DNA from: a bacterium | GTDB lineage: Bacteria > SZUA-79 > Acidulodesulfobacterales > Acidulodesulfobacteraceae | Length of the DNA: 64,000 nucleotides | Reading direction: 5' to 3' | Assembly: GCA_021845685.1 (NCBI GenBank) | Contig: JAJZVN010000006.1 | Span: 52,896-116,895 of the forward strand | Shown here: in pieces, positions 36,667 to 45,566 of the stretch | Position numbering within the stretch: the stretch's first letter is position 1 | Layout of the letters: every line of letters begins with the position of its first letter | The notes under the pieces: model-generated | What the model was told of the DNA's origin: nothing | What the model saw: only the letters and a program-made list of their open reading frames with translations | Database searches by the model: none | Translations under genes and position numbers: made by a program

Positions 36667-37809
36667 ATGTTTGCAAAAGCAACAATATTAACTAATGAAA
36701 TAAGTAAGGAAATTGAAATTGATTTGCCCAATAGACACACGATAGTATTTGGAGAAACAGGAGCGGGAAAGACAGAAAGCGTGTTATTAAATTTTTGGAT
36801 AGGAAAAAAGATAATAACTATCATTGACGGTAAGGGGGAAATTGCGGCAAAAGATACGGCAAAAAAATTAAGAGATGGGGCAAATATATTTGATTTTCAA
36901 TCAAATATCAACCTTCTAAAAGGGTTAAGCGAAAAAGAAATAGCAGAGTTAATAATTAACAGTTTATACCCGAAAGAAATATCAACGGCGGAAAGTTTTT
37001 ATCAGTCATTTGCAACGCAGGCTTTGAGATTTATTTTAAAATATATTGAAAATCCTACCTTCGAAAAAATCTTTTTAGCTTTATATAAAGACAATATTAT
37101 AAAGCTTTATAAAGAGCATGCCGGCAAAATGACGGAAGCGGAAAAACTTATCGCAGGAGGTTTGGTAGAAGACAAAAATTATGCGGGATATATTTCCGGG
37201 TTTATGGATAAATTACAGCCTTATGCTTTATCTAAAAATTTCAATATAAATGAAGCGGATAATATAGATTTTTCAAAAGTAAATTGGGTTAGTTTAAGAA
37301 ATATTCAGGAAGAAAACAGCATGGGAAGAATGATTATAGAAAATTTAAGACTGAGAAAGCCGAAAGAGCCAAACTATGACGCTTGTCTATGTATAGACGA
37401 ATTTGCAGACTTAATGTTTTCTTCATTTTCAAAAATAATTAAAGAAATCAGAAGCTTTAAGGTTCAATTAGTAATGTTAACGCAGTCTTTATCAGACGCA
37501 GACAGATTTGATAAAGCTTTATTAGATATTCTTTTATCAAACAGCCAGAATAAATATTTTATGAAGCAGGATTCTATAAGAAATGAAGATATTTCAAAAT
37601 TGTTTGGAAATAAGATATTTGAATTTAAAGCGGAAAGCAAAGACAATACAGGGACATTAGGGATTAGTAAGAGCGAAAGAAGAGATTATATTATACAGCC
37701 TCAGGCTTTTAGTAAATTAAAGCCCGGACAGGCATTTGCAAAGGCAATAATAGACGGGAATTTGGAATTGGCAGGACTTCAATTTAACAGAGTAGAGATT
37801 GAGAGATAA
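36667..37809 (+). CDS. VirD4/TraD-like coupling ATPase, without membrane domain
   Basis: A 380-residue P-loop ATPase: Walker A FGETGAGKTES near residue 28, Walker B ACLCIDEFADL near residue 240 and MLTQSLSD after it. This fits the VirD4/TrwB family, which links the processed DNA to the T4SS. It is short: the N-terminal membrane segments and most of the all-alpha domain are missing. A two-helix membrane protein encoded at 38376 might supply the anchor. GGAGAAATT precedes the start. Confidence 0.75.
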   Translation: MFAKATILTNEISKEIEIDLPNRHTIVFGETGAGKTESVLLNFWIGKKIITIIDGKGEIAAKDTAKKLRDGANIFDFQSNINLLKGLSEKEIAELIINSLYPKEISTAESFYQSFATQALRFILKYIENPTFEKIFLALYKDNIIKLYKEHAGKMTEAEKLIAGGLVEDKNYAGYISGFMDKLQPYALSKNFNINEADNIDFSKVNWVSLRNIQEENSMGRMIIENLRLRKPKEPNYDACLCIDEFADLMFSSFSKIIKEIRSFKVQLVMLTQSLSDADRFDKALLDILLSNSQNKYFMKQDSIRNEDISKLFGNKIFEFKAESKDNTGTLGISKSERRDYIIQPQAFSKLKPGQAFAKAIIDGNLELAGLQFNRVEIER

Positions 37810-37822
37810 GAAGGGGAAAATT

Positions 37823-38341
37823 ATGGAATCAACAAATGAAAAAGATTTTATAAAGGAAGAAAAATCTCACTTAAAATTAAGTAATACGTTCAATGAGACA
37901 ATAGGTAAACTTATTAGAGACAGACGAAAAGCATTAAACTTATCTCCGGTAAATATAGCAAAGTATCTAAATATTAATTATCAAACATACTCTAAATATG
38001 AAACCGGGAAAATCACAATACCAATTGAAAATCTTTTTTTAATTGCTAAATTATTAGATGTATCGATTGATTCGTGGTTTGATTTCTATTTCGAGTCACT
38101 GTCCAATATAGATTGGGTAGATTCTCTTACAAATGAAAGACTTAGACAAAAAAGAGAGCCGGCAAACAAGAGTGAACTTATTAAAAATAATTATGAAAAT
38201 TATATAGTTGGCAAAAGGAAAATGCTCGCCGATGAAATGGATTTTTTAAGAAGTTTGCACAAACAAATAGAGGATAAAATTATAATTTTACAAAAAGAAA
38301 GCACTATTTTGTTAAATAAATTAGACAAGAATAAAAAATAG
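37823..38341 (+). CDS. XRE-family HTH protein
   Basis: A 172-residue protein from ATG 37823 (AAGGGG upstream). The HTH is NLSPVNIAKYLNINYQTYSK near residues 40-70, followed by a coiled C-terminal part. It lies inside the transfer region, so it may control it or form part of a regulatory pair with the repressor at 32058. Confidence 0.75.
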   Translation: MESTNEKDFIKEEKSHLKLSNTFNETIGKLIRDRRKALNLSPVNIAKYLNINYQTYSKYETGKITIPIENLFLIAKLLDVSIDSWFDFYFESLSNIDWVDSLTNERLRQKREPANKSELIKNNYENYIVGKRKMLADEMDFLRSLHKQIEDKIIILQKESTILLNKLDKNKK

Positions 38342-38375
38342 TTTTTGAAAACAAGACAATAAACAAGGAGGCGAT

Positions 38376-38843
38376 ATGCAGGCAAATCAAAGCAGTAATT
38401 CAAACAGTATAGGGAAGGGGCACAGTTTTCAAAATTATATGTCTAAAATATGGCTGATAGCCATTGGGATTGCGTTTATAGCTGGCATATTAACGCCGGT
38501 TCTTTTTTTAAATTGGTTTTACGGAAAGGACTTTTGGAAAGAATATGCAATGTTAAAAATGTTGATTAAGAACGGACAGTGGAGATATTTTAATTATATG
38601 AATATTCAACATAGCGCAGTTATGTTAGCTTTTTATTTTTTAATAGAAAACATCATTATTCTTGAATCTATTTTTATTTATACAGCTTATAAAATCATAA
38701 AAGCGGAAGAAAAACGGCATATTCAGATTGAAGCAAAATATCAAGAAAAAGTAAGCAGTGAAACAAAAGATAAAAATTTTAATAAAGATGAAAAAACAAT
38801 CAAAACACAAGAACAAAATAATGATAAATTTAAATTGGAGTAA
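38376..38843 (+). CDS. two-helix membrane protein, possible coupling-protein anchor
   Basis: A 155-residue protein with helices at about residues 25-50 and 80-105, and a charged cytoplasmic tail of ~45 residues. AAGGAGG precedes the start. VirD4-type proteins usually begin with two membrane helices, which the ATPase at 36667 lacks; this gene could supply them as a separate subunit. That is inference from topology and position. Confidence 0.55.
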   Translation: MQANQSSNSNSIGKGHSFQNYMSKIWLIAIGIAFIAGILTPVLFLNWFYGKDFWKEYAMLKMLIKNGQWRYFNYMNIQHSAVMLAFYFLIENIIILESIFIYTAYKIIKAEEKRHIQIEAKYQEKVSSETKDKNFNKDEKTIKTQEQNNDKFKLE

Positions 38844-38845
38844 TT

Positions 38846-39547
38846 ATGGGAAAGCGGGTCGAAATAAACGAGAAAGATATTATTTTATTTAAATTTTTAT
38901 ATAAACATAAATATGTAAATACAAAAGCTATACATATTTTATATACAAAAAAAGAGCATACTATATATGTAAGATTAAAGAAATTAGCTGATTATGATTA
39001 TATAAAAATTCTAAAAATTAAAAATATGGAAAATATATATACTTTAGGATTTAAAGGCTATCAAATTTTAAAAGAATCTTTTGAAAAAGAATTTAAAAAT
39101 TTAAGAATTAACATAAATAGAATAGCGCTTAATAATAATGCAAATCATCACTTAATCATAGCAGAAATTGGGGCTTTATTTTTAAATAACAATATAGACT
39201 ATGACATAGATTTAAATATTAAAAAAATAAATCCTGATTGGTTGTTAGTTCCTGATTTAATTTTAATTAAAGATAAAATAGCATTTGAGATTGAATTAGA
39301 ATATAAATCTATGATAAAATACGGGAAAAAATTAGCAGGGTTGCAAAATACAAAAGGAATAAACAAGCTTATCTATCTAGTTAGAGGTAATGCCAATAAA
39401 TTTAAAGAAAAATTAATTAAAATAGATGAATACAAAGCCGGTAAAACTTTAGATGAAAGAATTATATTAGCTGAAACTATTAAAAAATTAGAGGTTCTTA
39501 ATTTAGATGATTTTGTAGCTGATATAAATAATTTTAAATATATATAG
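38846..39547 (+). CDS. replication-relaxation-family-like protein
   Basis: A 233-residue homologue of 23357: HTH (FKFLYKHKYVNTKAIHILYT), NHHLIIAEIGALF and LLVPDLILIKDKIAFEIELE. The PD...E-x-E spacing is preserved in both elements. Starts 2 bases after the previous gene. The candidate initiator of transfer in this relaxase-free element. Confidence 0.62.
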   Translation: MGKRVEINEKDIILFKFLYKHKYVNTKAIHILYTKKEHTIYVRLKKLADYDYIKILKIKNMENIYTLGFKGYQILKESFEKEFKNLRININRIALNNNANHHLIIAEIGALFLNNNIDYDIDLNIKKINPDWLLVPDLILIKDKIAFEIELEYKSMIKYGKKLAGLQNTKGINKLIYLVRGNANKFKEKLIKIDEYKAGKTLDERIILAETIKKLEVLNLDDFVADINNFKYI

Positions 39548-39637
39548 TAAAATAGAGTTTTTAAACTTACTATATACGGCAATGTAATATGAAAGAAATA
39601 ATAATAGTTTAAACTATTACAAAAAACAGGAGATTTT

Positions 39638-39889
39638 ATGAAAAAATTGTATTTAATTTGCGGATTATTATTTTTAGTTATTGCAGGTTTATCCGGGTGC
39701 GCCAATAAAAATAACGGCGTTCCTTTGCGCTCGGTAAAGTATTATATAAAACATAAGAAACAGATGAAGGCTATGATAAAAGAATGTAATAAAATACCTA
39801 ATAAAACAGCATACAAAATTCAAGCAACTCATTTAGGAATGGATTGCGCAAATGCAAATTCTGCCCAAAGTTCGTTAGAGCAATATTAA
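39638..39889 (+). CDS. EexN-like entry-exclusion lipoprotein
   Basis: An 83-residue protein with lipobox GLSGC (Cys21), then YYIKHKKQMKAMIKEC and a second DCANANSAQSS, the EexN pattern. It differs clearly from the element 1 protein outside these positions, so the two may confer different exclusion groups. Confidence 0.68.
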   Translation: MKKLYLICGLLFLVIAGLSGCANKNNGVPLRSVKYYIKHKKQMKAMIKECNKIPNKTAYKIQATHLGMDCANANSAQSSLEQY

Positions 39890-40028
39890 TTTTAAGATTT
39901 TTATTTTATAAAAACACTTATTGAATCTATTGCCAAAAAATCTAATAGCTTTTGGCAATAGATAATTTAAAAATAATAAATAATTTAAGTAAATTTAATC
40001 GCTGTTAAGTCGGCAAGGACGGGTTTAA

Positions 40029-40445
40029 ATGTCAGGTATATTTTTTTCACTAATAAATTTAATTGAGTTTGTAGTTATTCTTGGTATAATCGGAGCAATA
40101 ATTTATTATTCGGTATATCTTACTAAAAAAACAACGGAGACATGGACGGTAAATATAGATGTAAAGACGGTTTTAGACAAAGCTATTCATGGTTTATCTA
40201 TAAATGGTTTTGTGCCGCAGAGCAGAGATGAAACAAGCGTTACACTTATGAGAGATAAAAAGCCAAGCTGTATTATTGGAGGAGCGCTTTTATGTATTTG
40301 CGCTATTCCTGCTATTATTTACGCAATTATAGGCGGATCTAAAGAACCTTTATTTATTTCTGTTAAAGATAATGAAGGAAAAACTATCGTTACCGCAACA
40401 GGCGTTAAGGCATGGATAATGCACTTGAAAAAGATATTGCAATAA
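40029..40445 (+). CDS. membrane protein of unknown function
   Basis: A 138-residue protein with an N-terminal helix (residues ~8-30), a soluble middle part and a second helix (~80-102, CIIGGALLCICAIPAIIYAI). GGACGGG precedes the start. It follows the EexN-like gene; no family recognised. Confidence 0.65.
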   Translation: MSGIFFSLINLIEFVVILGIIGAIIYYSVYLTKKTTETWTVNIDVKTVLDKAIHGLSINGFVPQSRDETSVTLMRDKKPSCIIGGALLCICAIPAIIYAIIGGSKEPLFISVKDNEGKTIVTATGVKAWIMHLKKILQ

Positions 40446-40527
40446 ATACCTTCTAATTTTCTTATTTTTTTTAAATCACTGCAATAAACAATTTTTTTTT
40501 ATTACATGGAGATATTAAGATATTAGT

Positions 40528-40567
40528 AAAAAAGCTTGACATTTTTTAAGAGTGTCAAGCTTTTTTT
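40528..40567. terminator. rho-independent terminator
   Basis: AAAAAAGCTTGACA pairs with TGTCAAGCTTTTTT; the right side runs into seven T. It ends the operon with the membrane protein at 40029. Confidence 0.85.
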
Positions 40568-40687
40568 ATGCCCCAAAGAGCTTAAAAATTCATAGTCCAT
40601 AACCAATATATTTTTTAATTTAACGAAAAATAGCAGCAGTATAAAACTCGTCTTCTAATGCTGCCCGTCGCTAAAACACAATAAGGA

Positions 40688-41125
40688 GTTTAAATCGCAA
40701 AAAAAGTCTTTCATGAAAGACCGAACCCACGGTTTTTTGCTATTTAAACGATTTATAAGGAAATAAACCATCCTTTATTAGTTCTTGCCTATAAGCAATT
40801 TAATTAATTTTATTAGAATCCCCATATACCCGTCCTTGTATGCTCCAAGTCTCTACGAAAAATTTATCCTTTCAGGACTGCGCTTCGCTTGCAATTTTTT
40901 AAATACTCAAATCACGCCAAAATTTCTTAACGATATTTAAAAATAATTTCAACTTTTTGCCTCATTATTTAATTTTATTTTTTAGTCAGCATTTTATCAT
41001 TTATATATTTCACAGTGAAAAAGTATAAATTATTTTTCAACACCTAAAATTTTGTCATTCTTTGCAAAAAAAATTGTAAATTTTTCTCCGTTCTAAGTTA
41101 GTGAGAGCATACAAGGACGGATATA
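40688..41125. repeat. nested inverted repeats in an 0.8-kb gene-free stretch
   Basis: A hairpin with 17-base arms (GTTTAAATCGCAAAAAA at 40688 and TTTTTTGCTATTTAAAC to 40749) holds the perfect palindrome GTCTTTCATGAAAGAC. Further on, 21-base arms at 40825-40845 and 41105-41125 (CGTCCTTGTATGCTC and its complement) enclose ~260 bases. No gene is found in 40446-41278. Structured RNA, oriT or MITE. Confidence 0.6.
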
Positions 41126-41278
41126 CAGGGATAAAAAAATTAAAATTAATAATTAAATTGTTTACAGAAAAGAAAAAAACATTAAAGAGAAGCACCAATC
41201 AGGATACCAAGGATAAATTAAATAAATAAAAAATTAAAAGGTCAAAATATAAAATAACTTAAAAGAGGAGATTAAAAA

Positions 41279-41506
41279 ATGACAAACGATAATGAAATAC
41301 AAGCGCTGGCTTATCATAATCATTATTGCATATTAGTTAAAAATATGGCTACTGGGAAGAAAGGTATTGAAAAATCAAACGGCGATATCGTTTTGCAGGC
41401 GATATACGATGATATTACAATTTATACGCGGGAAGTCATAGCTAAAATTGACTGCAGGATAGAAACTTATATTTTTAAGAAGAAAGAACTTATTAAGAAA
41501 AATTAA
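41279..41506 (+). CDS. small protein with WG-repeat-like segment
   Basis: A 75-residue protein; AAGAGGAG precedes the start. KKGIEKSNGDIVLQAIYDDI resembles a single WG-type repeat. First of three short genes of unknown role. Confidence 0.55.
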   Translation: MTNDNEIQALAYHNHYCILVKNMATGKKGIEKSNGDIVLQAIYDDITIYTREVIAKIDCRIETYIFKKKELIKKN

Positions 41507-41534
41507 AATAACTTAAAAACAGTGGGTAATTAAA

Positions 41535-41723
41535 ATGAAATTAGAACTTAGAAACAAAATCACATTAGAAAAAGACGGACACAAAGTAATTTTTGAAATG
41601 TATAAAGAAAGCGATTATCTTGGAACGAAGGGCGATAACAAAACCGATTTATTTGACCTTATTTCAGAAGAGATACCGGGCAAAAAATCAAGAACAGTTG
41701 TTTTAATATACAGACAGATATGA
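41535..41723 (+). CDS. small hypothetical protein
   Basis: A 62-residue charged protein with no recognised motif; GTGGG precedes its start weakly. It lies 28 bases after the previous gene and is probably co-transcribed. Confidence 0.45.
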   Translation: MKLELRNKITLEKDGHKVIFEMYKESDYLGTKGDNKTDLFDLISEEIPGKKSRTVVLIYRQI

Positions 41724-41799
41724 AATCGCAAAAAGAATGCGATTTTACAAAAAAGAATTAAATTATCAAGAAATTAATTAATCAATAAAGGGGGCTAAA

Positions 41800-42177
41800 A
41801 TGAACAACGATATTATTGTAAACACGATATTAAATCAGCTGAATATAAACATTAAAATTGATAACAAAAAAGAATTTAAAGACAGGATTATTTATAATAA
41901 AGCAGATAATAACACGCTTAGGGCGTCATATATACATTTTTTAAATCCTGGCTTATATTTCGGATTTGAAGGAAAAAGCGCAGATATTTTTTATAATGCC
42001 GGCACTGATTCATACGACATAACGGAAACATATTTTAACAGCAAAATTAAGAACGAAAACGGCGACGCCAAACATATTTTAATAAGAAAAATTGCAGATG
42101 TATATTGCGAAAATCTTTCAGAAATAATAAAAGATTTTTTTATCGAAGAAATTAACCCAAAAGATTTAATTAAATAA
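41800..42177 (+). CDS. hypothetical protein
   Basis: A 125-residue soluble protein; AAGGGGG precedes ATG 41800. No motif is recognised. It is the last gene before a strong terminator. Confidence 0.6.
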   Translation: MNNDIIVNTILNQLNINIKIDNKKEFKDRIIYNKADNNTLRASYIHFLNPGLYFGFEGKSADIFYNAGTDSYDITETYFNSKIKNENGDAKHILIRKIADVYCENLSEIIKDFFIEEINPKDLIK

Positions 42178-42189
42178 TTATAGTAAATA

Positions 42190-42220
42190 AAAAGCCCTGT
42201 ATTTAACATATAGGGCTTTT
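42190..42220. terminator. rho-independent terminator
   Basis: AAAAGCCCTGTAT and ATATAGGGCTTTT pair around a short loop. A second GC-rich hairpin (GCAGGGGGC/GCCCCCTGC) follows at 42229-42250. Confidence 0.85.
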
Positions 42221-42451
42221 ATAAAACAGCAGGGGGCAAACGCCCCCTGCACTTCCTTATATTTTAAAAAAAATAACATTTTTTCACATAATTTTAATCA
42301 AACCGTAGTTAAATTTAAATAAAAATTAAATATAAAATTAACACTATAACTTTATTTATTTGATATAATATTTTTATGGTTGTTTCAAGGTGAATTATAT
42401 AATATAAAATCAATCAAATTAACTTTAAATTAACCTCGGGAATACTTACAA

Positions 42452-43306
42452 ATGAAAAATATGGCCGAAAAAAATATTGAATATTATCTCAATCAAGTTT
42501 ACTTAGAAGATATAATAGAACTCCTAAAAAAACTTCCAGACCAGAGCATCGATATGATTTATGGAGACCCTGATTATAATGTCGGAATAAAATACGGCGA
42601 TAAAACTTATACTAAAAATTTTAATGAATATATTGAATGGTATATTAAATTAGCCGATGAATCGCTAAGAGTTTTAAAAGATACGGGGAACATGTTTCTG
42701 ATTAATTATCCTAAACAAAACGCTTATCTTAGAGTAAAATTCTTAGATGAAGCATGTTATGAAGTTTATGACTATGCTTGGGTATATAACACAAATGTGG
42801 GGCATACCCCGAAACGATTTACTACTGCTCACAGAAGTATATTGCATTGTAGAAAAACTAAAAATAACAAATTCTATAAAGATAATGTTGCAGTTCCCTA
42901 TAAAAATCCGACAGATAAAAGAATAATGCAAAATATGGCAAACGGTTCAAAAGGAAGAATGCCTTACGATTGGTTTTATTATGATTTAGTTAAAAATGTT
43001 AGCAAAGAAAAAACTTTTCATGCTTGTCAGATACCGCAAAAGCTTTCTGAAATGTTGTTCAAGTCTTGTACAATGCCTGAAGATATCGTTTTAATCCTAT
43101 TTGGCGGAAGCGGATCGGAAATAGAAATTTGCAAAACTCTTAATAGGCAGTTTATTTCTTCCGAAATTGATGAAAAATATTATAATATGATTCTTGACCG
43201 GCTAAATAGCGGAAAAATTGACGAAAAATATCGGCTAAAGAGCAATGGGAATGAGATTAAAAAAGGAATGTTTGATATTTTGCATCAGCCCGATTTATTA
43301 AAATAA
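42452..43306 (+). CDS. DNA methyltransferase, N4/N6 amino type
   Basis: A protein of about 284 residues; ATG 42461 is an alternative start. Motif IV is MIYGDPDYNVG (normally DPPY), motif X HACQIPQKLSE and motif I-like ILFGGSGSEIEIC (normally DPFxGSGT). The order IV...X...I fits the beta class. Two key positions are variant, so activity or specificity may be unusual. It converges with 43321, its possible restriction partner. Confidence 0.82.
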   Translation: MKNMAEKNIEYYLNQVYLEDIIELLKKLPDQSIDMIYGDPDYNVGIKYGDKTYTKNFNEYIEWYIKLADESLRVLKDTGNMFLINYPKQNAYLRVKFLDEACYEVYDYAWVYNTNVGHTPKRFTTAHRSILHCRKTKNNKFYKDNVAVPYKNPTDKRIMQNMANGSKGRMPYDWFYYDLVKNVSKEKTFHACQIPQKLSEMLFKSCTMPEDIVLILFGGSGSEIEICKTLNRQFISSEIDEKYYNMILDRLNSGKIDEKYRLKSNGNEIKKGMFDILHQPDLLK

Positions 43307-43320
43307 TATTTAGTATCTTG

Positions 43321-44136
43321 TCAAATATATAAATAAGGATTCAGCCAACCTATTATTTCTGTTCGTTTTGGAACGCAAATTCCTTTTGAATTTATAAGCC
43401 TTTGAATTATATCAAGAATATTCTTATGGTCGATTTCTTGGGGATTATCTTTTTTAGCCAAGATATGCTCAACAAAATCGAAAGCTAAACATGGAATAGC
43501 TATGCAGCTTAATAAAGTATTTATTCTGCCGATATTAAAACGGTTTTTATTATTAAAATCCGCCTTGCCGTTAACAATGTGATATTTATTGTCTTCATTC
43601 CAGCCTAAAATATCTAAAAAATTTAAAAAACCTAATAAACCGCTAGAGCCGAAACAATCTTTACAGTCCTTTTCTATGTTTTCAATACAATTTAAAATTT
43701 CATCGTTATCATCATTGGACATATATCTTAACTTGCCTTTTATTTCCCGAAAATCAAGCATATAAGCCAATCTATATATCAATACAAGTAATTTCTTAAA
43801 TTGACCTTTATTTACCAGCGACACTTTTAAAATAATATCGAATATTTCTTTAAAACTTAATAATCCGGAACCGCTAACAATAGGCGTCATGTCGTAAAGA
43901 TTAGGATTTAAAGGACGAAAGACCTCTTTTCCCGGTTTTAAAAAATATACTTCGATATTATTTGGTAAAACATTAATAATGTGTTTATCAGGGTTTTCTT
44001 GTGTTCCGCTGCTAAAAGAAATCGCTTCGTTGAGTCTCTTAATTCTTCTTTCTTTAAGCAGCAATTTATTTTTCCTTTCTAATCCGCTTCGTCCCGTTTG
44101 CAATTTTGTTTTTAGAATATTTTTGCAATCATTCAT
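43321..44136 (-). CDS. hypothetical protein, possible restriction partner
   Basis: A 271-residue soluble protein without a motif I can name. It is convergent with the methyltransferase (14-base gap) and flanked by its own control region, the arrangement of many two-gene R-M systems. Residues 85-110 (IVSGSGLLSFKEIFDIILK) and the C-terminal GRINTLLSCIAIPCLAFDFV stand out. Nuclease role is inferred from position only. Confidence 0.45.
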   Translation of the reverse strand: MNDCKNILKTKLQTGRSGLERKNKLLLKERRIKRLNEAISFSSGTQENPDKHIINVLPNNIEVYFLKPGKEVFRPLNPNLYDMTPIVSGSGLLSFKEIFDIILKVSLVNKGQFKKLLVLIYRLAYMLDFREIKGKLRYMSNDDNDEILNCIENIEKDCKDCFGSSGLLGFLNFLDILGWNEDNKYHIVNGKADFNNKNRFNIGRINTLLSCIAIPCLAFDFVEHILAKKDNPQEIDHKNILDIIQRLINSKGICVPKRTEIIGWLNPYLYI

Positions 44137-44191
44137 AAATGCTCCTAACTTATTTTTTAAAATCCCGTAAATACTACCTATTTCCTTAGTT

Positions 44192-44283
44192 TCTATTATT
44201 ATCTTATATATTTATAAATACTATTAACAAATACTTATATTTTTGCTTGACATATAAAACTTATTGTTGTATTTTATAAACTA
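44192..44283 (+). promoter_or_regulatory. element 2 promoter-operator, copy 2
   Basis: TTGACA (44247-44252) and TATTTT (44270-44275), spaced 17, with ACTATTAACAAATACT at 44220-44235. It nearly repeats 32586-32678. The expected start of transcription falls on or next to ATG 44283, so the message is probably leaderless. Confidence 0.75.
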
Positions 44284-44498
44284 TGAATATACACTTACTT
44301 AGAATTTACGGTTTAGAAAATAGAATAACTATAAAGCAAATGGCTAATGAATTGAGGATATCCCAAACCCATCTTCATAATATTCTTAGTTATAAAAGAA
44401 TGCCTTCATCTAAACTTGCTCTTAAAATTGAAGAATACACAAATCATCAGATTAAAGCTGTTGATTTACTTTATCCTAAAGATAATAGCGGTAAGTAA
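44283..44498 (+). CDS. Cro-like HTH protein, first gene of transfer operon
   Basis: A 71-residue protein with KQMANELRISQTHLHNILSY as its HTH and a short acidic-basic tail, like phage Cro/YdaS proteins. It stands directly on the duplicated promoter and ahead of the pilin gene, so it probably regulates the T4SS operon. Confidence 0.75.
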   Translation: MNIHLLRIYGLENRITIKQMANELRISQTHLHNILSYKRMPSSKLALKIEEYTNHQIKAVDLLYPKDNSGK

Positions 44499-44569
44499 GA
44501 ATCAAATATTAATTTAATTTTACAAATTTACAAGATTTAACAAAATTAATCAAAATACCGGGAGGAAGT

Positions 44570-44908
44570 ATGAAAAGAAAATTAGAAAAATTAAGTTATG
44601 CTTTAGAATTATTTTTAATCGGATTAATGGGAAGTTTGGGCGTATGGCTAAAACCAATAGTCGCAAGCGCACAATTAACAAGCGGGAATTCTTCGGCTAT
44701 CGGCTCATCGTTTACGGGCGCAGAGACATGGATTAAAACAATTTTCGGTCCGGGAATGTTTCTTATGGGGCTTGCCGGTGTGGCGGTAGCGCATTTTCTT
44801 GGAAGTGAAAAAGGTCATATCTGGGGATTAAGGGTTATGGTCGGCGGATTAATTATATTGCTTGGAGAAGCCGCATGGGCATTAATATCTTCTTGGACGG
44901 GGGCATAA
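44570..44908 (+). CDS. VirB2/TrbC-like pilin
   Basis: A 112-residue protein. The N-terminal signal region ends near VASAQ, and two hydrophobic helices follow (FGPGMFLMGLAGVAVAHFL and LRVMVGGLIILLGEAAWALI), the VirB2 layout. GGGAGGAAGT precedes the start. It should form the conjugative pilus. The stop overlaps the next start (TAATG). Confidence 0.85.
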   Translation: MKRKLEKLSYALELFLIGLMGSLGVWLKPIVASAQLTSGNSSAIGSSFTGAETWIKTIFGPGMFLMGLAGVAVAHFLGSEKGHIWGLRVMVGGLIILLGEAAWALISSWTGA

Positions 44909-45558
44909 TGTTTAAAAAAAAAGATATTGAAGAAGTAAAAGAATTAAATCACGCAAATATAAAGGGGTTCATAATGGATATGAACTCCTTTCTGAAAATA
45001 TTATCTTTGCTTCTTATAATTCTTTTAGGCGGTTCACTGTTTTTGGCATATAAAGCGTATATTAAACCGCCTATTGTTATAAGAGAAAATGCAAAAGGGC
45101 AAATACAGGTAATAAAAAACCTTGTATATAACGACAGGGTAACGCCCCTTGAAATCAGCACCTTTTCAAAATTGTTTTTAAGACGTTATTTGTCGCTGTC
45201 AAGTTATGGCGTCGCAGAACAGCTTGACAGAGCCTTAAGAATGATGTCGGAAAAGTATGAAAAAGAAAATATATACAGTATTGAGAAAAACAATACAATT
45301 TCTAATATTCAAAATGCGAATATTAGAGAAAAAATAAAGATAAAAAAAATGAGAATTACAAAAATAGAAGGTAAATATATATATTTAAAAGTATTTTTAA
45401 ATATCGTTAAAAATCATTTTGAAAATAAAAAAATTACGATTGAAACGGCGGAAGGACGTTTAGTATTAAAAAAAGTTTTAAGAAGCGCTTCAAGACCGTA
45501 CGGGCTTGAAATAGCAATATACAGCCAAACGATATTAAATAAAATTAAACAAAAATAG
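44908..45558 (+). CDS. VirB8/TraE-like T4SS protein
   Basis: About 216 residues from ATG 44908. One membrane helix (residues ~29-48) follows a short cytoplasmic part; the periplasmic domain follows. Order (pilin, this gene, VirB9/TraK, VirB7, VirB10, VirB4) and topology fit TraE/VirB8; sequence motifs are weak (TPLEISTFSKLFLRRYLSLS). It bridges inner and outer membrane complexes. Confidence 0.68.
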   Translation: MFKKKDIEEVKELNHANIKGFIMDMNSFLKILSLLLIILLGGSLFLAYKAYIKPPIVIRENAKGQIQVIKNLVYNDRVTPLEISTFSKLFLRRYLSLSSYGVAEQLDRALRMMSEKYEKENIYSIEKNNTISNIQNANIREKIKIKKMRITKIEGKYIYLKVFLNIVKNHFENKKITIETAEGRLVLKKVLRSASRPYGLEIAIYSQTILNKIKQK

Positions 45559-45566
45559 GAGATTGT

